In this document: piece by piece, positions 1-6,237 of the stretch
Layout of the letters: every line of letters starts with the position of its first letter
Numbering within the stretch: position 1 is the stretch's first letter
DNA from: Candidatus Poseidoniales archaeon
Lineage (GTDB): Archaea; Thermoplasmatota; Poseidoniia; Poseidoniales; Poseidoniaceae
Reading direction: 5' to 3'
DNA length: 10,716 bases
NCBI GenBank assembly: GCA_003602535.1
Contig: QQSA01000049.1
Coordinates: forward strand, 1-10,716
Notes under the pieces: model-generated
What the model was told of the DNA's origin: nothing
Databases searched by the model: none
Seen by the model: only the letters and a program-made list of their open reading frames with translations
Translations under genes and position numbers: made by a program

Positions 1-227
1 GGAGACTCTTCAAGAACGTAATTTACATCATCTCCAACATGATTTCTTATTTTTTCAATGAATTTATTTCCGATTATTGTAATGTCTTTAATTCCCGCAT
101 TTCGAATAGTTGAAAGAGCATAATCAATAATTGGCCTTCCACACAACGGTAGCAATGTTTTGTGAGTATATTTGGTCATTGGTAGCAATCTGCTCCCATG
201 ACCGCCAGCCACCAATATTGCCTTCAT
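1..227 (-). CDS. Sugar-phosphate nucleotidyltransferase, N-terminal part (RmlA/GlmU-like), cut by window edge
   Basis: Seventy-five codons are visible, read from an ATG at 227 to the left edge; the C-terminal part lies outside. Residues 4-22 carry the family signature: a glycine-rich loop AGGHGSRLLPMT, then KTLLP and RPIIDYAL (residues 23-38). In this family the loop binds the nucleoside triphosphate and the lysine before LLP helps catalysis. Such enzymes join a nucleoside triphosphate to a sugar 1-phosphate (for example dTTP or UTP plus glucose 1-phosphate), the first step in making activated sugars for surface glycans or protein glycosylation. Substrate and nucleotide cannot be told from this fragment. 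A GAGG motif at 236-239 lies 8 bases from the ATG and supports the start. The gene begins 23 bp after a membrane-protein gene on the same strand, so co-transcription is likely. The family call is secure; the exact enzyme is not. Confidence 0.88.
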   Translation of the reverse strand, partial: MKAILVAGGHGSRLLPMTKYTHKTLLPLCGRPIIDYALSTIRNAGIKDITIIGNKFIEKIRNHVGDDVNYVLEES

Positions 228-250
228 CCTCGAGTCCTCAACGCTTCCGC

Positions 251-931
251 TTATTGCTTAACAGGGGAATCTTCGCCTTTATTGGCTACTTTATTGAACG
301 CTCCCTCCTCAGCATTTTTGTCAAAATACTCAGTTCTAACGAGATCGCCCAATCGCTTAACACCGTATTCGATAAGATCTGGATCGTTAGCTTCAGATTC
401 ATCCCATCTCTTTTGAGCCATAGTGGCATATTCCAGATTCGCCTCCAAAACCATTTTTTCACCACTTGTCAAATCGCCCTCCATTCCGGCGTATTTGACT
501 CCTTCAACTATGGCATCTCGCCTACCTGGCTCATGGCCCAATTTGAAATCGGTTTTACCCCAATCTGGCCCCGATGGATCGGACCCCCTCTCTCTGGTTG
601 GGTTGATTTGGTCGATATCTGTGGCAATCCAATCAGACAAATGTTCGAGATATGCTTCATATCGTGCTTCTTGGTCATCGATATCAAGTAAGTGAGTCAT
701 GTCATATTTTTGAGCAAAACGCTCTTCATTCTGATATAGAATCAATCCGACTAGTGTTGATATACACCCTGCTGAGATAAGTAAAAAGTGATTACCAAAT
801 GTCATTGGGTCTTCCATTCCAAGCCCAATAATTATTGCAAATGTAATTGCAATAACCCCGATACCCAAAAACACGGAATAGATTTTTGAGCGTATTTTTA
901 GCCGCATTAACTCTCGAATCGATTCATGCAC
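251..931 (-). CDS. Two-pass membrane protein of unknown function (226 aa)
   Basis: I do not recognise a family. Two hydrophobic helices are evident at about residues 17-38 and 47-67, joined by a short acidic turn, followed by a hydrophilic, charged C-terminal region of about 160 residues that is probably cytoplasmic. That region contains an acidic stretch near residues 83-110 and predicted helices around 155-205. There is no signal peptide beyond the first helix. The start is GTG at 931: a GAGGTGG motif at 936-942 sits four bases upstream and overlaps the TGA stop of the preceding gene, which suggests translational coupling. An in-frame ATG at 907 is a weaker alternative. It lies 9 bp after the other small membrane protein and 23 bp before the nucleotidyltransferase. 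A role in the cell envelope is only a guess from that neighbour. Confidence 0.75.
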   Translation of the reverse strand: MHESIRELMRLKIRSKIYSVFLGIGVIAITFAIIIGLGMEDPMTFGNHFLLISAGCISTLVGLILYQNEERFAQKYDMTHLLDIDDQEARYEAYLEHLSDWIATDIDQINPTRERGSDPSGPDWGKTDFKLGHEPGRRDAIVEGVKYAGMEGDLTSGEKMVLEANLEYATMAQKRWDESEANDPDLIEYGVKRLGDLVRTEYFDKNAEEGAFNKVANKGEDSPVKQ

Positions 932-935
932 GATA

Positions 936-942
936 CCACCTC
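936..942 (-). promoter_or_regulatory. Shine-Dalgarno motif overlapping the upstream stop codon
   Basis: On the minus strand this reads GAGGTGG, close to the archaeal anti-16S consensus GGAGGTGATC. It is four bases before the GTG at 931 and shares bases with the TGA stop (941-943) of the preceding gene. It decides for the GTG start over the internal ATG at 907. Confidence 0.65.
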
Positions 943-1519
943 AACTTAGCAGGGATATTATGTCGTCAGTCATCGCAGGTGTTGAATTATTCTCTTGCGT
1001 GAACACAGAATCACGCATATTGATGTGTTGTCGCGGCTCTAGAGCTAATTTTTCTAGGACGGCGGATAGAACTTCTTGCACACGAGTAGTTTGCTCACCT
1101 TGAGATACTATCATTCTCTCTAAAGATTCAAGCGTTTCAAAAGAACGATCGGTGGATAATTCTAGAGCAGTTTTTTGAGCATTCATCGCCTCTTCTTGTC
1201 GAGCTAATAATTCTCTAGTTGCAGGACTACCCACCGCATCTCTGCGATGTAATTCTTCAAGAGCTCCCCTCAGATCCTTAGTTGTGGTATCTAGTGCTCT
1301 TTTCATGGCACAAATCTCGCTCACAGCAATATTTAGCTCATTTTCTAATACCGAAGCCTTTTGCCTGAGGTGCCTCTTTGTATTACTTTGAATAATCCCC
1401 TCTGTTATGAAAGCTGAAACGACAGCCGCCCCAATTGTAATGTGGGTAGGAAAGTGTAGCATCGTCATCATTGCCCATGCTGCAATGCCTGCTATTGTCG
1501 CCCTTCCTATGCTCATCAT
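941..1519 (-). CDS. Small membrane protein with coiled-coil C-terminal region (192 aa)
   Basis: No family recognised. Two hydrophobic helices lie at about residues 5-22 and 26-44. Then follows a long charged helical region: heptad-like spacing at about 52-95, and a second helical stretch at about 103-160 after a short Gly-Ser-Pro break. The tail (165-192) is polar and probably flexible. The layout, an N-terminal hairpin anchor plus cytoplasmic coiled coil, fits a membrane-tethered scaffold or oligomerising protein, but nothing shows a catalytic function. The start has two adjacent ATG codons (1519 and 1516) and no Shine-Dalgarno motif. A TATA-like element about 22-26 bases upstream fits a leaderless transcript. 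The next gene begins 9 bp downstream and has a similar N-terminal two-helix design, so the two may act together (inference). Confidence 0.75.
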   Translation of the reverse strand: MMSIGRATIAGIAAWAMMTMLHFPTHITIGAAVVSAFITEGIIQSNTKRHLRQKASVLENELNIAVSEICAMKRALDTTTKDLRGALEELHRRDAVGSPATRELLARQEEAMNAQKTALELSTDRSFETLESLERMIVSQGEQTTRVQEVLSAVLEKLALEPRQHINMRDSVFTQENNSTPAMTDDIISLLS

Positions 1520-1537
1520 AAGTTAGTTGTATTCCGG

Positions 1538-1545
1538 TATATATT
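1538..1545 (-). promoter_or_regulatory. TATA-box-like element for the 1519-to-1 gene set
   Basis: The minus strand reads AATATATA here, centred about 23 bases upstream of the ATG at 1519 and 26 from the second ATG at 1516. In archaea a TATA box at this distance puts the transcription start at or next to the start codon, giving a leaderless mRNA. That agrees with the absence of a Shine-Dalgarno motif for this gene. Confidence 0.5.
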
Positions 1546-1553
1546 GAGTAATA

Positions 1554-1577
1554 GATGGGTGTCCAAGGGACCCCATC
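1554..1577 (-). terminator. Strong hairpin just after a stop codon; possible terminator or mRNA 3' end
   Basis: Two nested perfect arms, GATGGG/CCCATC outside and GTCC/GGAC inside, form a ten-pair stem with one unpaired base (T at 1560 on the plus strand) and a three-base loop. The hairpin begins 3 bases after the TGA stop (1581-1583) of the minus-strand coiled-coil gene and ends 8 bases before the TATA element of the next gene. There is no T-run after it on either strand, so a classic intrinsic terminator is not supported. An mRNA end-stabilising structure or processing site is equally possible. Confidence 0.5.
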
Positions 1578-1580
1578 GAA

Positions 1581-2192
1581 TCACTCATCAGGGATGAAGC
1601 AGTCATCATCGATTTCATGGATTTGATTTGTCATCAGCAAATGATCCAGTGCTTCATCACATTCCTCTTGAGATATCCCATTACTAATCAGAGGAGAATA
1701 AAGTTCACCTAATTCAACCCAACTAGCTCCATTTCCTACTTTTTCTTGAGCTGCAATCAACATCATTTGAGCTGTCACAGCTAGCAAAGGGTCATCGATA
1801 TTATCGTGGGGTAGTAGATTGATGAAAGCTCCTGCCGGATGCGGGTCTTCATGGATTTCTTCAATTCGGGACGCAAGATGCTTGAGCGGCAGAGGGATAT
1901 CGAAACAATCGAACAAATTAGTCTGCCCTTCTGGCACTTCTCTAATATCTTCGGGGCTGAGCCTTTTTGCAATCATTTCTAAACGATGAATACGTTGTTC
2001 TAACTGAACTCTTTCTCTTTCAATGTCTTTCTGAAGCAATAATAGGTCATCATTAGCTTTACGAGTTAACCACTCTTCTAAATCAAAGTAAGGATCTATT
2101 CCTGACATAGAGTCTGCCAATTGCCTAACTGCTTGGGGCATTTGGTCAATTCGCAACCTCCCTTCTGACTTATCACGAGAATCCTCAGCCAT
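1581..2192 (-). CDS. Coiled-coil protein with possible winged-helix C-terminus, function unknown (203 aa)
   Basis: I do not recognise a family. Residues 1-15 are polar and probably disordered. Residues 45-79 form a charged helix with heptad-like leucine, isoleucine and methionine spacing (RVQLEQRIHRLEMIAKRL), so a coiled coil is likely. Residues 133-200 show three helices followed by a short extended segment (IHEIDDDCFIPDE), which could be a winged-helix fold; this is inference from pattern only. The protein is acidic overall, so direct DNA binding is doubtful, and protein-protein contact is more likely. No signal peptide or membrane helix. The ATG at 2192 has no Shine-Dalgarno motif, but a TATA-like element is centred about 27 bases upstream, consistent with a leaderless mRNA. 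A strong hairpin follows the stop codon. Confidence 0.72.
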   Translation of the reverse strand: MAEDSRDKSEGRLRIDQMPQAVRQLADSMSGIDPYFDLEEWLTRKANDDLLLLQKDIERERVQLEQRIHRLEMIAKRLSPEDIREVPEGQTNLFDCFDIPLPLKHLASRIEEIHEDPHPAGAFINLLPHDNIDDPLLAVTAQMMLIAAQEKVGNGASWVELGELYSPLISNGISQEECDEALDHLLMTNQIHEIDDDCFIPDE

Positions 2193-2375
2193 AATAGTAC
2201 GTTGTTATGGCACTCCATAAAGGTACAGTATGTTAGCAGAGGGGTACTTCGATTGGAGTATTGCAGCACTGCTCTATTGTTGCCGATTATCAAAGGTTCC
2301 AGTGGACAAATACCTCCACTCTCAGCGAACATCCAATGGGCGCGCGTTCATGTAGGTGCGACTTATGGCACGGCT
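2193..2375. promoter_or_regulatory. Divergent intergenic region, the longest in the window (183 bp)
   Basis: This lies between the minus-strand coiled-coil gene and the plus-strand dehydrogenase. It holds a minus-strand TATA-like element (2216-2223), a small hairpin with arms AGTGGA (2301-2306) and TCCACT (2315-2320), and an AGGTG motif at 2354-2358. The same frame as the dehydrogenase stays open back to a TTG at 2202, but that stretch has no resemblance to the family and is treated as leader. I see no clear plus-strand TATA box. Confidence 0.45.
2216..2223 (-). promoter_or_regulatory. TATA-like element for the coiled-coil gene
   Basis: The minus strand reads CCTTTATG, centred about 27 bases upstream of the ATG at 2192. 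The position fits a leaderless archaeal transcript; the sequence match to a TATA box is only moderate. Confidence 0.35.
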
Positions 2376-3557
2376 ATGAGCGACCACCGTATCGCAATTT
2401 TGCCCGGCGATGGAACTGGCAGAGAAGTAGCGGTTGAAGCGATGAGAATATTGGACACAGTCCAAGCTCATACGAATCACGGCTTTGAACAAGTCATGAT
2501 TCCCTGTGGCGGCCAGCATTACAAAGAGACAGGCGAAGAATGGGCCGAAGGTTCATTTGAATTCTGTAGAGATGAAGCTGATGCAATTTATCTTGGAGCA
2601 ATAGGACACCCCGGCTCTAGATTACCAAATGGAGATTTAGCAGGAGGCTCTGTAATTCTGGGAATGCGCTCCGGACTTGATTTGTATGCTAATGTTAGGC
2701 CGATAAAACTCTACGAAGGAGTGCCTCACAAAGTACACGGCAAATTTACTCAGATATGGGAGCCAGGCCTAGTAGATATGACGGTTTTGAGAGAAAATAC
2801 CGAAGGACTGTATCATTCATTGCTGAGGCGTAGTGCAGATAGGGCATTGGGCCGAGAGGAATACATCCCTCCTGAAATGACATTTCCTGGATTAGATGGC
2901 GAAGTGGCTTATGACCCACGTCCAATTTCTGTTAACGGAACAGAACGATTAGTCCGCATGGGTTTTGAAATCGCACAGAGCCGTAACGGCGCTCCAGTAG
3001 ATGGAATAAGCAGAGTTTCGTGTATCGATAAGAGTAACGTAACCAGGGGATGCCAGTTATTCCGAAGAGTATTCGACAATGTCGCAACATCATATCCTGG
3101 AATCGAAACAGATCATGGATATATCGATGCTTTCATGCAATGGCTAACACGCACTCCTGAATACTATGACGTAGTAGTTTCATCAAACATGTTCGGCGAT
3201 ATCGCTACAGACCTTGGAGCGGTTCTCCAAGGAGGAATGGGTATGGCCGCCTCTGGAAACATCGGCGATAAACATGCATTCTTCGAACCAGTCCACGGCA
3301 GCGCGCCAAAGCATGCAGGACAAAACAAGGTTAACCCAATTGCCAGTATTAATTCAATACAGATGATGTTAGATTGGCTCGGTCGTAAAAACGGAGAAGA
3401 AGAGCTTGTACAAATTTCCAAACTTATCGATGAAAGCGTTGCAGACCACCTCAGAGATGGCAAATCATTGACTTATGATTTGGGAGGCAGCGCGACCTGT
3501 AGCGGAGTAGGGGAATCAATCGCTAACCGCTTATCTTCAAGACTTAGTGAATTGTAG
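2376..3557 (+). CDS. Isocitrate/isopropylmalate-family beta-decarboxylating dehydrogenase (substrate not assigned)
   Basis: The protein (393 aa) has the full superfamily pattern: GDGTG at residues 11-15; substrate-type arginines R98 and R108 around the motif LDLYANVRP; RENTEGLY at 139-146; K219 in DKSNVT; D251; and D275/D279 in NMFGDIATDLG, which bind the divalent metal. Spacings between these residues match LeuB except for about 27 extra residues between Tyr146 and Lys219. The cofactor loop HGSAPKHAGQNKVNP has the Lys and Val found in NADP-type isocitrate dehydrogenase but His where that enzyme has Tyr. The reaction is NAD(P)-dependent oxidation and decarboxylation of a malate-like acid; isocitrate, isopropylmalate, homoisocitrate or tartrate cannot be separated by eye. 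The ATG at 2376 is chosen because the conserved fold starts right there (RIAILPGDGTG). No leu or citrate-cycle genes are adjacent. It converges with the next gene, two bases apart. Confidence 0.9.
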   Translation: MSDHRIAILPGDGTGREVAVEAMRILDTVQAHTNHGFEQVMIPCGGQHYKETGEEWAEGSFEFCRDEADAIYLGAIGHPGSRLPNGDLAGGSVILGMRSGLDLYANVRPIKLYEGVPHKVHGKFTQIWEPGLVDMTVLRENTEGLYHSLLRRSADRALGREEYIPPEMTFPGLDGEVAYDPRPISVNGTERLVRMGFEIAQSRNGAPVDGISRVSCIDKSNVTRGCQLFRRVFDNVATSYPGIETDHGYIDAFMQWLTRTPEYYDVVVSSNMFGDIATDLGAVLQGGMGMAASGNIGDKHAFFEPVHGSAPKHAGQNKVNPIASINSIQMMLDWLGRKNGEEELVQISKLIDESVADHLRDGKSLTYDLGGSATCSGVGESIANRLSSRLSEL

Positions 3558-3559
3558 GA

Positions 3560-4309
3560 TTAGTCAAACTTGTTTGACATTGTTTCCAAAATATGATCTA
3601 AAGCATTTTGAAGAGCTTTGTTGTTATCCCATTCAGTAACCGATGGTTTTTCTGGTATGAATTGAATCAGGTTTTTTGCCACTCTCGACACTTCATCTAC
3701 AATTGCGACTGAACACCCTCTCGAAGAGCGTGATAATGGATTCAGATCGATAACTAATACGTCTTTACCCATCGCCATCAAAGCTTCACAACGATCTCCA
3801 TCTTCTAGTGGAACTAGTACCGCATCGGCTTCAAACAAACCATCTTGCTGGCAAGCACCCCTCGGTCCTTCTAAACCAGGAATACGCGCATCAGGGATTC
3901 CTCCGAGAATTTCAACATCCAGCCCTAATTTCTGATTTAGTAATTTTAGATGGCCAAGTAGCGCACCCATTCTTTCAGGCGTTCTGTAGAATATGTTGAT
4001 TTCAATCGGGCATCCAAGCTGGCTTGCAATAGTCAAGAAATCCTGTCCTGCTAATGCAATAGCATTCCCGTTTAGCGATAACACTGGCCTTTGTGCATTT
4101 ACTAGGCGCGCTGCAACTTCTCTAGTAGCATCTTTTGCTGAAGGGAGAGTTTGTTCTCCTAATAGATAATCAAACGCTTCTCCTCTACCGTGCGCAATCA
4201 TTGCAGAATCTGCGAGCATCCCCTTAACGCCAGCATCTGCAATTTTCTTTCTTATCATCAAAGATTGATATCTTGGATGGGACGGATCAACAACTTCTTC
4301 TTCATTCAT
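3560..4309 (-). CDS. 4-phosphopantoate--beta-alanine ligase (archaeal phosphopantothenate synthetase)
   Basis: This 249-aa protein matches the archaeal phosphopantothenate synthetase family (formerly DUF137). Motifs in order: SHPRYQSL (10-17), AHGRGEAFDYLLGE (39-52), VLSLNGN (76-82), INIFYRT (104-110), IPGLEG (143-148), VPLEDGDR (166-173) and IDLNPLSRSSR (187-197). The enzyme joins 4-phosphopantoate and beta-alanine with ATP to give 4'-phosphopantothenate. Together with pantoate kinase it replaces the bacterial PanC/CoaA route to coenzyme A in most archaea. It is cytosolic and full length for the family. The GTG at 4318 overlaps the Shine-Dalgarno AGGTGA (4315-4320), so ATG at 4309, five bases after that motif, is the better start. 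It lies 11 bp after nadC on the same strand, so the two are very likely co-transcribed. Pantoate kinase is not in the window. Confidence 0.94.
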   Translation of the reverse strand: MNEEEVVDPSHPRYQSLMIRKKIADAGVKGMLADSAMIAHGRGEAFDYLLGEQTLPSAKDATREVAARLVNAQRPVLSLNGNAIALAGQDFLTIASQLGCPIEINIFYRTPERMGALLGHLKLLNQKLGLDVEILGGIPDARIPGLEGPRGACQQDGLFEADAVLVPLEDGDRCEALMAMGKDVLVIDLNPLSRSSRGCSVAIVDEVSRVAKNLIQFIPEKPSVTEWDNNKALQNALDHILETMSNKFD

Positions 4310-4314
4310 TTCTT

Positions 4315-4320
4315 TCACCT
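4315..4320 (-). promoter_or_regulatory. Shine-Dalgarno AGGTGA that decides the start of the phosphopantothenate synthetase
   Basis: It reads AGGTGA on the minus strand, directly after the nadC stop (4321-4323) and five bases before ATG 4309. The alternative GTG at 4318 lies inside this motif and would have no ribosome binding site of its own. Confidence 0.7.
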
Positions 4321-5262
4321 TTAATTTTCTATTAGCATCGATAAATCGACAGGAGTGGTCCCTCTATTTATCGTGCTGGTGGAGAGAACATCTAGGCCAC
4401 ATTCTCTCCAATCTTCCAAATTAGCAAGCAAAATGCCTCCACTTGCTTCGAGTACTACATGTTCCCTAAGGCCCATTTCCGAAAGCTCATCTGCCACGGA
4501 TTTACAACGTTCAGGTCCAAAATTATCCAACATAATTACCAAGCGGTCACATCCGTCAACCATTCTTCTTTCAGACCAAGTAAATGCGGCCATAATAGCC
4601 TCCTTTTCTTCACGAACTTCAACCTCAAGAAACGCACCACATTCATCGATATTTACTTCTGATAAGTATCGCGAAATTCTAGCGCCATTGCCATCAATAT
4701 CAGGATACATTACAGCAAGATCATTTTCTTTGATCATTTTTGCATCTTGCTTAGACAATCTGTGAGTCAGACCTCCACCTAGGTGTACGGCCCATTTATC
4801 CAACAAGCCCCAGATCGTTTTTCGAGTACAAGCGATTTGTCCAGGTGCCTTGGACGACCATTTCTTTGATTCAGTTGCGATTCCAGATAATTGACCAAGT
4901 ATGTTTAGAATCGTTCGTTCCATTGCTAGAACTGCTTCTTTGTCACCACGAATGATTGCGATCTCATCTCCTGAAGATATACTTCTACCCTCGCCATGGC
5001 TCCAGGAGATTTGCAATCCGCCTGCCCATATTTGTAACATGTGCTCCACAGCAGCACATCCTGCTAAAATACCATCGCTACGTGCTATAATGGTGGCATT
5101 TACAGACTCATTATTTCCCATAAATGGCATGTCGACACCGTCATCTGCCAATAGGGAACTAGTCCACCTGTCAATGCTGGAAATAAGCATTCGACTAGGG
5201 CCAGAGGTAGCGTCCCATAAAACCGCGCCCCTATCATGAGGGGGGCCTGATTTGTCAGCCAT
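4321..5262 (-). CDS. nadC: Nicotinate-nucleotide pyrophosphorylase (quinolinate phosphoribosyltransferase)
   Basis: NadC converts quinolinate and phosphoribosyl pyrophosphate to nicotinate mononucleotide, releasing CO2 and pyrophosphate, in de novo NAD synthesis. Family motifs in this 313-aa protein: ERTILNILGQLSGIAT (115-130), TRKT (146-149), GGGLTHR (162-168), MIKEND (176-181), EVEV (213-216), MLDNFGP (244-250) and EASGGI (272-277). These supply the basic residues that hold quinolinate and the acidic residues that bind PRPP and metal. It is about 25-30 residues longer than usual at the N-terminus. The usual EDxGxGDxT segment is poorly kept (LLADDGVDMPF at 37-47), and the usual TH near the C-terminus reads TINR (297-300). 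ATG 5262 has no Shine-Dalgarno motif; ATG 5190 is a possible shorter start. Longer frames run back to 5403 but overlap the divergent gene. The next gene, for CoA synthesis, is 11 bp downstream. Confidence 0.92.
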   Translation of the reverse strand: MADKSGPPHDRGAVLWDATSGPSRMLISSIDRWTSSLLADDGVDMPFMGNNESVNATIIARSDGILAGCAAVEHMLQIWAGGLQISWSHGEGRSISSGDEIAIIRGDKEAVLAMERTILNILGQLSGIATESKKWSSKAPGQIACTRKTIWGLLDKWAVHLGGGLTHRLSKQDAKMIKENDLAVMYPDIDGNGARISRYLSEVNIDECGAFLEVEVREEKEAIMAAFTWSERRMVDGCDRLVIMLDNFGPERCKSVADELSEMGLREHVVLEASGGILLANLEDWRECGLDVLSTSTINRGTTPVDLSMLIEN

Positions 5263-5317
5263 GATTAACGCTAAGGGTACGAGGACTTCATGGTTATGCA
5301 CTTGTTGGCCTGACACA

Positions 5318-6211
5318 ATGAAGCGGGTACTCGTGGTGGGAGCGGGCATACACGGCCTAGTTACTGCAGTGAGAGAACATCTTGCTAAAAACCAGGTTTT
5401 CATTGTTGAAAAACGTAAACGAATTGGAGGAAGGGGAACTAGCGAAGAGTCGTTCGGTCACCAATTAGAACACGGTCCTCACTTGTTATTGAAAGGCGGA
5501 GAGCTACACAACATGGTCAAAAAAGTCAGTAGAATCAAACCTTCATTGAGGCCTTTGAGGCCTAACAAGGTGATGATAGTAGGACATGGCATGCTCCAAC
5601 CTCTCGATAATCCCAAACAGATGCTTGCATACAAGCTAGGTAAGGATCCGATAAGAGAAGATGCTGTCAGATTGATTTCGGGGTGGGGCCAAGATATTCC
5701 TGAGAGAAGTAAAGCGCTAATGAAAGGCCGTCTATGTGTTGTCGGAGAAGGTTGGTCAGGAATAGTAGGCCGTCTAGCCTCGACTCTAGAAGAGGTAGGA
5801 GTCCCTATCCAAACAGGCATGAAAATCGTAGAACAAAACGAAAAAGGCGTAGTGACTTCTAAGGGAATAAAGATAGAAGCAGACATTGTGAGAATGTGCG
5901 ATGGATCACCTGTAGGCGATGCAGTAAAGGTATCGACATTGGATGTAGTATTGGACAATCGTCCATTAAAGGGGCTGCACGGCTTAGTAAAAGGCGATGT
6001 GGCAATACTAAACTTGGCAGCGATTCACTCGAAAAAAGCCCCGGGGATGAGCCATTTTTCTTGCATAGCATTGTCAGGTGGAGTTCAAGCAATTGAGGAT
6101 TTACTAGATGAAAGAGTATCAGGATGGCGCTCACACATTATTACAAAACGACATAACAATTCTATTACAATTACCGACTCACGAGGACAACTTTCCGATG
6201 GAGTGATTTGA
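5318..6211 (+). CDS. Short FAD/NAD(P)-binding oxidoreductase of the amine oxidase / phytoene desaturase type
   Basis: Residues 4-39 form a Rossmann dinucleotide-binding unit: VLVVGAGIHG with the Gly-x-Gly-x-x-Gly loop (G8, G10, G13), an acidic residue ending strand two (E31), then RIGGRG (35-40), the second flavin-contact motif typical of amine oxidases and protoporphyrinogen/phytoene oxidoreductases. HQLEHGPHLLL (48-58) also fits that group. A central segment GRLASTLEEVGVPIQTG (151-167) resembles the part where these enzymes reach a second flavin-binding strand. At 297 aa it is clearly shorter than the usual 400-500, and no clear C-terminal GD-motif for the flavin tail is visible. The substrate is unknown. 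ATG 5318 is used because the Rossmann strand starts right after it; the open frame back to TTG 5252 would overlap nadC. It is divergent from nadC (55 bp gap) and 26 bp before the AP endonuclease gene. Confidence 0.78.
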   Translation: MKRVLVVGAGIHGLVTAVREHLAKNQVFIVEKRKRIGGRGTSEESFGHQLEHGPHLLLKGGELHNMVKKVSRIKPSLRPLRPNKVMIVGHGMLQPLDNPKQMLAYKLGKDPIREDAVRLISGWGQDIPERSKALMKGRLCVVGEGWSGIVGRLASTLEEVGVPIQTGMKIVEQNEKGVVTSKGIKIEADIVRMCDGSPVGDAVKVSTLDVVLDNRPLKGLHGLVKGDVAILNLAAIHSKKAPGMSHFSCIALSGGVQAIEDLLDERVSGWRSHIITKRHNNSITITDSRGQLSDGVI

Positions 6212-6237
6212 ATAACCGCCTAGTCTGGAGAGATTGT

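Noticed and set aside
131..691. Long plus-strand open frames opposite the left-hand genes
   Set aside because: The minus-strand frames have membrane helices, ribosome sites and operon spacing; the plus-strand frames cross two genes and show no family or start signal.
2202..2375. In-frame N-terminal extension of the dehydrogenase from a TTG start
   Set aside because: The family fold begins exactly at ATG 2376 (RIAILPGDGTG); the extension has no family resemblance and no ribosome site.
5263..5403. Longer N-terminus for NadC from 5403
   Set aside because: It would overlap the start of the divergent FAD protein, whose Rossmann motif is clearly coding in the other strand; the extra residues do not look like NadC.
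5546..5564. Direct repeat TTGAGGCCT in the FAD gene
   Set aside because: It encodes a Leu-Arg-Pro-Leu-Arg-Pro stretch within the protein; a chance coding repeat with no regulatory context.
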